Below, one piece after another: positions 58,930 to 64,000 of a stretch of DNA of 64,000 nucleotides. The notes beneath the pieces are model-generated. The model had not been told where the DNA came from and searched no databases. It worked only from the letters and a program-made list of their open reading frames with translations. This DNA is from Solea solea (Eukaryota > Chordata > Actinopteri > Pleuronectiformes > Soleidae): positions 62,001 through 126,000 of the forward strand of contig NC_081154.1 in assembly GCF_958295425.1 (NCBI RefSeq). The letters are read 5' to 3'. The first letter of the stretch is position 1, and every line of letters starts with the position of its first letter. A program made the translations under genes and the position numbers.

Positions 58930-59480
58930 CAAAAACGGGGCGGCCCATAGCCGAGCAGAAACTGAACTTTGCAATCAGAGGGTTCCCAGATAAAGTCCCC
59001 GCCAGGTCAAGAGGCAGGCTGGGCTGTCGCTAAGCAAATTGTTGGGCCACATGCAGTGTACCCCTCGTGCTGGTTCCAAGCCTGGATGAATGGGAGGGTT
59101 GGGTTGGGATGAGTATGCAGCATAAAAATCTCTCTCCAATCAAATAGGCAGATCTTCCGCTGTTGCTGATGTCCCCTAGAGGGAGAAGCCACAAGAAAAG
59201 AAAATTGTTTTACGACAAAGTTACATTGACACAAAGACCTTGTTCAGAAATGAGACAGACACATCTACAAGTGTGTGGACTGTGGAAGGAAGCCAGATAC
59301 CTGGAGAGAACCCACGTGGGCAAGGAAACAAACTTGCTGTGATGGCCTGATGGTTCCTCAACACTCTTCAATTATGGTTGTTGAAGGAAGCAACAGGATC
59401 TGGCATCAGCCCGACAGAGCACAGGAAAACATCAAGCTTCAAATCCCCAGTTCAAATCCCAGTCTGGATTGACCGTTTTT
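58930..59480. repeat. SINE-like fragments
   Basis: A GC-richer block at 58935-59210 contains 'ggcggcccatagccgagcag' and 'ccctagagggagaagccaca'. A second part at 59395-59475 has an RNA polymerase III B-box-like AGTTCAAATCCC. I cannot name the family. Confidence 0.35.
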
Positions 59481-59994
59481 TCTTCTAGCTTCATTTATTC
59501 ACAGAACACTCCCCCACTACTCATCCACACATACATTACTGATGATACTGACTGACACACTATGTTTAGTTATTGTATAGATTTTGTTATTGTATTAAAA
59601 AATGTCTTTAAAAGACCACCAGTTGTTCCTCTTTCCTTTAACCGTCATGATCTAAGAGCTGGATCATGACGATGCAAACGCCACACAGAAGTGCCTTTAG
59701 TTGAACTGCATTAAAGTGACAATGTGTAGGTATCAACTGTCAGTTTGGACTGACCTGGATTTGACCCAAAAACACTCTTTGAGGTAGCAATGCTCACATC
59801 ACACAATGACATGACTGACCACGAAGGAACATGTCCAGTACCTTTCCCATCACAGACAAATTATAGGTAGTGAGTGAATCTGGGAGGGGGGGGGGGTAGT
59901 TGCAGTGCAGGACTGGGATCTTTGTGTATGAGCATTAGCCTTGAACTGTTGGATTTGGGATGAGAAGAGAGGTGGCTGCAGGTCCAGGTCGGGG
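59481..59994. other. Region downstream of the repeat-protein gene
   Basis: No exon is recognised. A G-run lies at 59887-59895. This is probably 3' UTR and flank of the minus-strand gene ending at 59995. Confidence 0.4.
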
Positions 59995-62900
59995 TTACGA
60001 AGAGTTTTCTGAGGGACAGCAGCACCGACAGAGTAGCTGTAGGCAACAATTTTGTTTGGACTTGGGCTTGTCCTCTTTCTCTTTTAAAAAGATACAGGAT
60101 TCTGATTCTGATTCTTTTAATTCCTCGTGTGGAAGTGAATGGATCTTGTTGCTCCGCCTCAAACCAAAAACCTTTCTCCACACCGATGTCTTCTTCTTTT
60201 TCTGCAATTCATGAAGTTCATCTTCAGGCAGGAACTGGTCCTCGATGGTGGAGGGTGTCTCTAGAGAAAAAGAATATTCTTTTAAATCCTCGTGTTGAAG
60301 TGGATGGATCTTGCTGCTCCGCCCCAAACCAAAAGCCTTTCTCCATACAGATGTCTTCTTTTTTGGAAATTCCTGAGTTTCATCTTCAGACAGGAAAAGG
60401 TCCTCTGTGGTGGAAGATGTCACTAAAGGAGAGCGGGAATATTCTTTTGAATCTTCCTGTGTAAGTGGATGGATTTTGTAGCTCTGGCCAAAACCAAAAA
60501 CCTTTCTCCACACAGAGGACTTCTCCCTTTTCTGCAACTCAGGTGTGATGGAGGGTGTCTCGTGAGAAGAGTGTGAATAACACGTCCCCTTGGTTTTACC
60601 TCCTGTTCTCAGTTTGTCCTGATTCATTTGAGTCATGATCCTACTGAGGGTATGAGAACAACTGTCTGCCACAACTGTTTCAGGGGTGAATGTCATGTCA
60701 TTGTCAGCAAGAGTCTTCAGAAGCCCATTTAAGATTGCTTGGGAAAAGCTGCATAAAGAAGCCTCCATTTGTGTCGGAGTGAGATTTAAAGGGGAAACTG
60801 TGGAAGACGATCTTGTTACTGGAATAATACAAGCTAGTTTGTCATCAGTTTTTCCTAAAGTAGTAGGAACAAGGAAATCAGGGGAAGTGTCCCTCTTCTG
60901 TAATGCACCACTGATGCTAAAGGATGGAGTTCTTTCAGAGACTTCATCTCCTTCATCCTCTGACACACTTGGACTGCAGATCTCCTCAAAGGCCTCCAAG
61001 CAACTTTCTTCTACTTCGGGGGTGCACAAATCCACATCAGTTTGAGGATGAGCACTCAGCACCCCTTCTAAAATAGCAAAAGTAATGCCAGATAGGTTGT
61101 CATCAGATACCTCTGCAGTGGTAGGTATGGTGGTAACAGGGGACGATGTTGTCCTGCTGTCTTGTAATCTGGTAGTGAGGGTAGAAATTGGCATTGTGTC
61201 TTTGACAATGCCATCATCCTGGACTTCTGGTTCTGCTTGAGAGAGAATGAAGTTCTCAAAGACCTTGGTGCAGGTTTCTGCTACCACATAGGTTAACATA
61301 TCCACCTCTGTTTCAGCAGGAGTTTTCAGAACCCCATCCAACACAGCTGGAGTGACACCATGTAGCATGTCATCAGTTACTGCTGCAGCATAAGGTAGAG
61401 GGGAAACAGGGGAAGGTGTTGTCCTGCTGTCCTGTGATCTGATAGTATGGCTGGAGGACGGTATTGTGTCAGTGACTTCATTCTCACCATCCTCTGACTC
61501 AGCTGGAGAGATACTGAAGGTCTCAAATGCCCCAGCACAACTCTCTGCCACTTCAGCAGTCACCATATCCATCTCATCTAAAACTGATGTGATGCCAGGT
61601 AGAGTGTCGTCAGTTACTGCTGCATCATTAGGTAGAGGGGAAACAGGGGAAGGTGTTGTCCTGCTGTCCTGTGATCTGATAGTGTGGCTGGAGGACGGTA
61701 TCGTGTCAGTGATTTCATTCTCACCATCCTCTGACTCAGCTGGAGAGATACTGAAGGTCTCCTCAAATGCCCCAGCACAACTCTCTGCCACTTCAGCAGT
61801 CAGCATATCCTTCTCACCTAAAACTGATGTGATGCCAGGTAGAGTGTCGTCAGTTACTGCTTCAGCCATGGGTATGGGGGAAACAGTGGAAGGTGTTTTC
61901 CTGCTGTCCTGTATTGACACGGAGTGGCTGGAGACCTGTCTTGTCTCAGGGACTCCCTTTCTACTATCCTCTGACACAGCTTTAGATAGAGTGCAGGTAT
62001 CCTCATAGGCCTCAGAACCATGATCTGCCACCTCAGGGGTGAACATTTCCACCACATCAAGCACTGCCTCAGTGATAGGTATGGGGGAAACAGGGGAAGC
62101 AGTTTTTGTGCTGCCCTCTGATTGGACAGAGTGGCTGGAGAAGGGTCTTGTCTCAGAAACTTCATCTAATTCAGCTGGAGAGATACTGCAGGTCTCCTGA
62201 AAGGCCATAGTGCAACTGTCTTCCTTGATAGGAGTAAATGTATTCACCTCATCCATAATGGCTGGGGCAATGCAAGGTAGGTTGATTTCAATGACTTTTG
62301 CAGTGGGAGGTTTGGGGGAAACAGGGGAAGGTGTTGTCCTGTTGTCCTGTAATCTTATAGAGAGGTTGAATGACGATCTAGTCTGAGGAGCTTTATCTCC
62401 ACTTTCCCCTGACTCAACTTGAGAGACACTGCAGGCCTCCTCAAAGGCCTCAGCGCAACTGCCTGCCACGTCAAGAGAGACCATATCCAGCTCATTTAAA
62501 TTAACTGTAGTGCCAGGTTGGATGACATCAGTTATTGCTGCAGTGGTAGGTATGGAGGAAACCATGGAAGGTGTTGTCGTGCCGGAGGACAGTGCTTTAT
62601 TTTCATCTCTACCATCATCTGATGCAGTTGGAGAGATACTGCAGGTGTCTTTAAAGGCCTCAATGGAACTGTCAGCCACCATAGGAATAAATGTATCCAC
62701 CTCATCCAAAATACCTGGGGTGATGCCAGGTTGGGTGTCATCAGTTACCTCTGTAGTGGTAGTTAATAGTGCAGTAGGGGAGGGTGTTGTCCTGCTGTCT
62801 TGTAATCCTAAGGAGCAACTGGAGATTTGTGTCATAAGACCGTCCTTATCTCTACCGTCCTCTGACACAGCTTGAGAGTGTGTGAAGGTCTCCTCAAAAG

Positions 62901-64000
62901 CCTCAGTGCAACTCCCTGCCATCACAGGGGTGACCTCATCCAAAATAGAAGGGGTAGTGCCAGTTTGGGCATCATCAGTCACTGCTGCAGTAGTAGGTAT
63001 AAGGGAAACAGGAGAAGGAGTTGTCCTGCTGGAGGACGGTCTTTTCTGAAAAACTTCATCTCTACTATCATCTGACACAGCTGGAGAGGTGTCTTTAAAG
63101 GCCTCAATGGAACTGTCGGACACCCTAGGAGTGAATGTATCCACTTCATCCAAAATAGCTTGGGTGATGACAGGTACGGTTCCATCAGTGGTAGGTATGG
63201 CTGAAACAGGGGAAGATGTTGACATGCTATCCTGTAACCCTGTAATTATCTCAACACCTTCATCTTTGCCCTCCTCTGACACAGCTGGAGCAATACTACA
63301 GGTGTCCTCAAAGGCTTTGGTGCAACTGAATTCCACATCAGGGATGAATGTATCTACTTCGTCTTGAGTAGAAGTACTCAGAACCCCCTCCAAAATGGCT
63401 GGGGTAATGCCTGATGGAATATTGTCAGTTATTTCTACAGTCGCAGGAATGTGGAGAACAGGGGAGGGTGCTGTCTCAAAGACTTCAGTGCAACCATCTA
63501 CCACCTCAAGGGTGAATGTATCCACTGCAGCAGTAGTTGATGAAGTTGCTGCAGTTGCTTCAGTTGAGTAGCTGAATGACAGTCTATTATCTACAACTCC
63601 AATATTGCTGGTATCCTCTGACACATCTGGGGGGACAGTTAAACAGACTCTTATTTGGGTGTCACTTAACATGGCAGTGATAGGTGTTGAGGAAACAGGG
63701 GTGGCTGTGTACTTGACATCTTGTGATCCGGTATAGTGGCTGGAGGATGGTCCTGAGACGGATGCTTTCAAACCGTGAGGTATACTGACGGTGTCTTTAA
63801 GCGCATCAGAGCAAATCTTTGCCAAATCAGGGGGGGGCGTGGATGCATTAGGATCAGCTCTTATAAACTCATCCAACAAAGTTTGAGCAAAACTTAAAAG
63901 GTTTTCCTTTCCTGACTCAGACGGAGCTTGAGAGACCCCGCAGGTATGGTCAAAGGTCTGAGAAATGTTTTCTGCCTCAAGGGTTGATGTTTCTATCTCT
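59995..64000 (-). CDS. Unrecognised repeat protein, 3' part of a long single-exon frame
   Basis: At least 1,334 codons are open from the window edge to TAA (59997-59995); the start is outside. I do not recognise the family. The body has about eleven degenerate units of 70-85 residues (DEVDTFTPEVADSC, EAFEETCSISPA, SEDG, DSRTTPSPVSPIP), Ser/Thr/Pro-rich and acidic. Two adjacent units are nearly identical and differ by an in-frame codon gain. Near the end three modules of about 55 residues start with KSSVWRKVFGFGQSYKIHPL, KTSVWRKAFGLGRSSKIHPL and KTSVWRKVFGLRRSNKIHSL. The tail is NCCLQLLCRCCCPSENSS, a cysteine cluster suited to palmitoylation. Low-amphipathic-helix strings such as SFSQAILNGLLKTLAD recur. 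A cytoplasmic membrane-tethered scaffold is a guess. The length without stops and the in-frame indel support real coding. Confidence 0.75.
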   Translation of the reverse strand, partial: EIETSTLEAENISQTFDHTCGVSQAPSESGKENLLSFAQTLLDEFIRADPNASTPPPDLAKICSDALKDTVSIPHGLKASVSGPSSSHYTGSQDVKYTATPVSSTPITAMLSDTQIRVCLTVPPDVSEDTSNIGVVDNRLSFSYSTEATAATSSTTAAVDTFTLEVVDGCTEVFETAPSPVLHIPATVEITDNIPSGITPAILEGVLSTSTQDEVDTFIPDVEFSCTKAFEDTCSIAPAVSEEGKDEGVEIITGLQDSMSTSSPVSAIPTTDGTVPVITQAILDEVDTFTPRVSDSSIEAFKDTSPAVSDDSRDEVFQKRPSSSRTTPSPVSLIPTTAAVTDDAQTGTTPSILDEVTPVMAGSCTEAFEETFTHSQAVSEDGRDKDGLMTQISSCSLGLQDSRTTPSPTALLTTTTEVTDDTQPGITPGILDEVDTFIPMVADSSIEAFKDTCSISPTASDDGRDENKALSSGTTTPSMVSSIPTTAAITDVIQPGTTVNLNELDMVSLDVAGSCAEAFEEACSVSQVESGESGDKAPQTRSSFNLSIRLQDNRTTPSPVSPKPPTAKVIEINLPCIAPAIMDEVNTFTPIKEDSCTMAFQETCSISPAELDEVSETRPFSSHSVQSEGSTKTASPVSPIPITEAVLDVVEMFTPEVADHGSEAYEDTCTLSKAVSEDSRKGVPETRQVSSHSVSIQDSRKTPSTVSPIPMAEAVTDDTLPGITSVLGEKDMLTAEVAESCAGAFEETFSISPAESEDGENEITDTIPSSSHTIRSQDSRTTPSPVSPLPNDAAVTDDTLPGITSVLDEMDMVTAEVAESCAGAFETFSISPAESEDGENEVTDTIPSSSHTIRSQDSRTTPSPVSPLPYAAAVTDDMLHGVTPAVLDGVLKTPAETEVDMLTYVVAETCTKVFENFILSQAEPEVQDDGIVKDTMPISTLTTRLQDSRTTSSPVTTIPTTAEVSDDNLSGITFAILEGVLSAHPQTDVDLCTPEVEESCLEAFEEICSPSVSEDEGDEVSERTPSFSISGALQKRDTSPDFLVPTTLGKTDDKLACIIPVTRSSSTVSPLNLTPTQMEASLCSFSQAILNGLLKTLADNDMTFTPETVVADSCSHTLSRIMTQMNQDKLRTGGKTKGTCYSHSSHETPSITPELQKREKSSVWRKVFGFGQSYKIHPLTQEDSKEYSRSPLVTSSTTEDLFLSEDETQEFPKKKTSVWRKAFGLGRSSKIHPLQHEDLKEYSFSLETPSTIEDQFLPEDELHELQKKKKTSVWRKVFGLRRSNKIHSLPHEELKESESESCIFLKEKEDKPKSKQNCCLQLLCRCCCPSENSS

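Noticed and set aside
61466..62008. 180-codon plus-strand frame within the repeat protein
   Set aside because: Complementary-strand shadow of the periodic minus-strand gene. It merely mirrors the repeat unit.

Overview
This is vertebrate nuclear DNA, almost certainly from a teleost fish. It has split genes with GT-AG introns, dense (CA)n and (TA)n microsatellites, minisatellites and fish-type transposons (Kolobok-like, Tc1-like, non-LTR). The recognised genes match the human 17q22 neighbourhood (COX11, HLF, SMIM36, ANKFN1) plus CBX2, which is on 17q25 in human. Gene order and neighbour comparisons are from memory.

Layout. 1-3.8 kb: end of a Kolobok-like THAP element, then repeat-rich non-coding DNA. 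3.9-5.0 kb: COX11 (minus, 4 coding exons). 5.1-6.5 kb: MITE fragment and a second Kolobok-like copy. 7.9-12.1 kb: CBX2 (plus, 5 coding exons). 12.1-16.3 kb: intergenic. 16.3-46.05 kb: ANKFN1 (minus), resolved into 24 coding exons whose phases all join, giving about 1,394 residues; its introns hold two deleted LINEs, a Tc1-like MITE, a Kolobok-like copy, a gag relic and several kilobases of minisatellite. 46.5-51 kb: tandem arrays and simple repeats. 51.2-55.0 kb: SMIM36 (plus), with a probable 3' UTR exon at 54.6 kb. 57.0-57.2 kb: a decayed last exon of an HLF-type PAR-bZIP gene (minus). 57.2-59.9 kb: repeats. 60.0-64.0 kb: the 3' part of a long, intron-free, repeat-built open frame (minus) that runs off the window and that I do not recognise.

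The genes do not form one pathway. COX11 serves mitochondrial copper delivery, CBX2 is a Polycomb reader, ANKFN1 is the vertebrate relative of fly wide awake/banderuola, and SMIM36 is a small membrane protein. The most interesting items are the HLF relic at its expected syntenic position, the unrecognised repeat protein with three Trp-Arg-Lys modules and a cysteine-rich tail, and a MITE family whose internal motif (E-box, CRE half-site, GATA site) expanded into three arrays around ANKFN1 and SMIM36.
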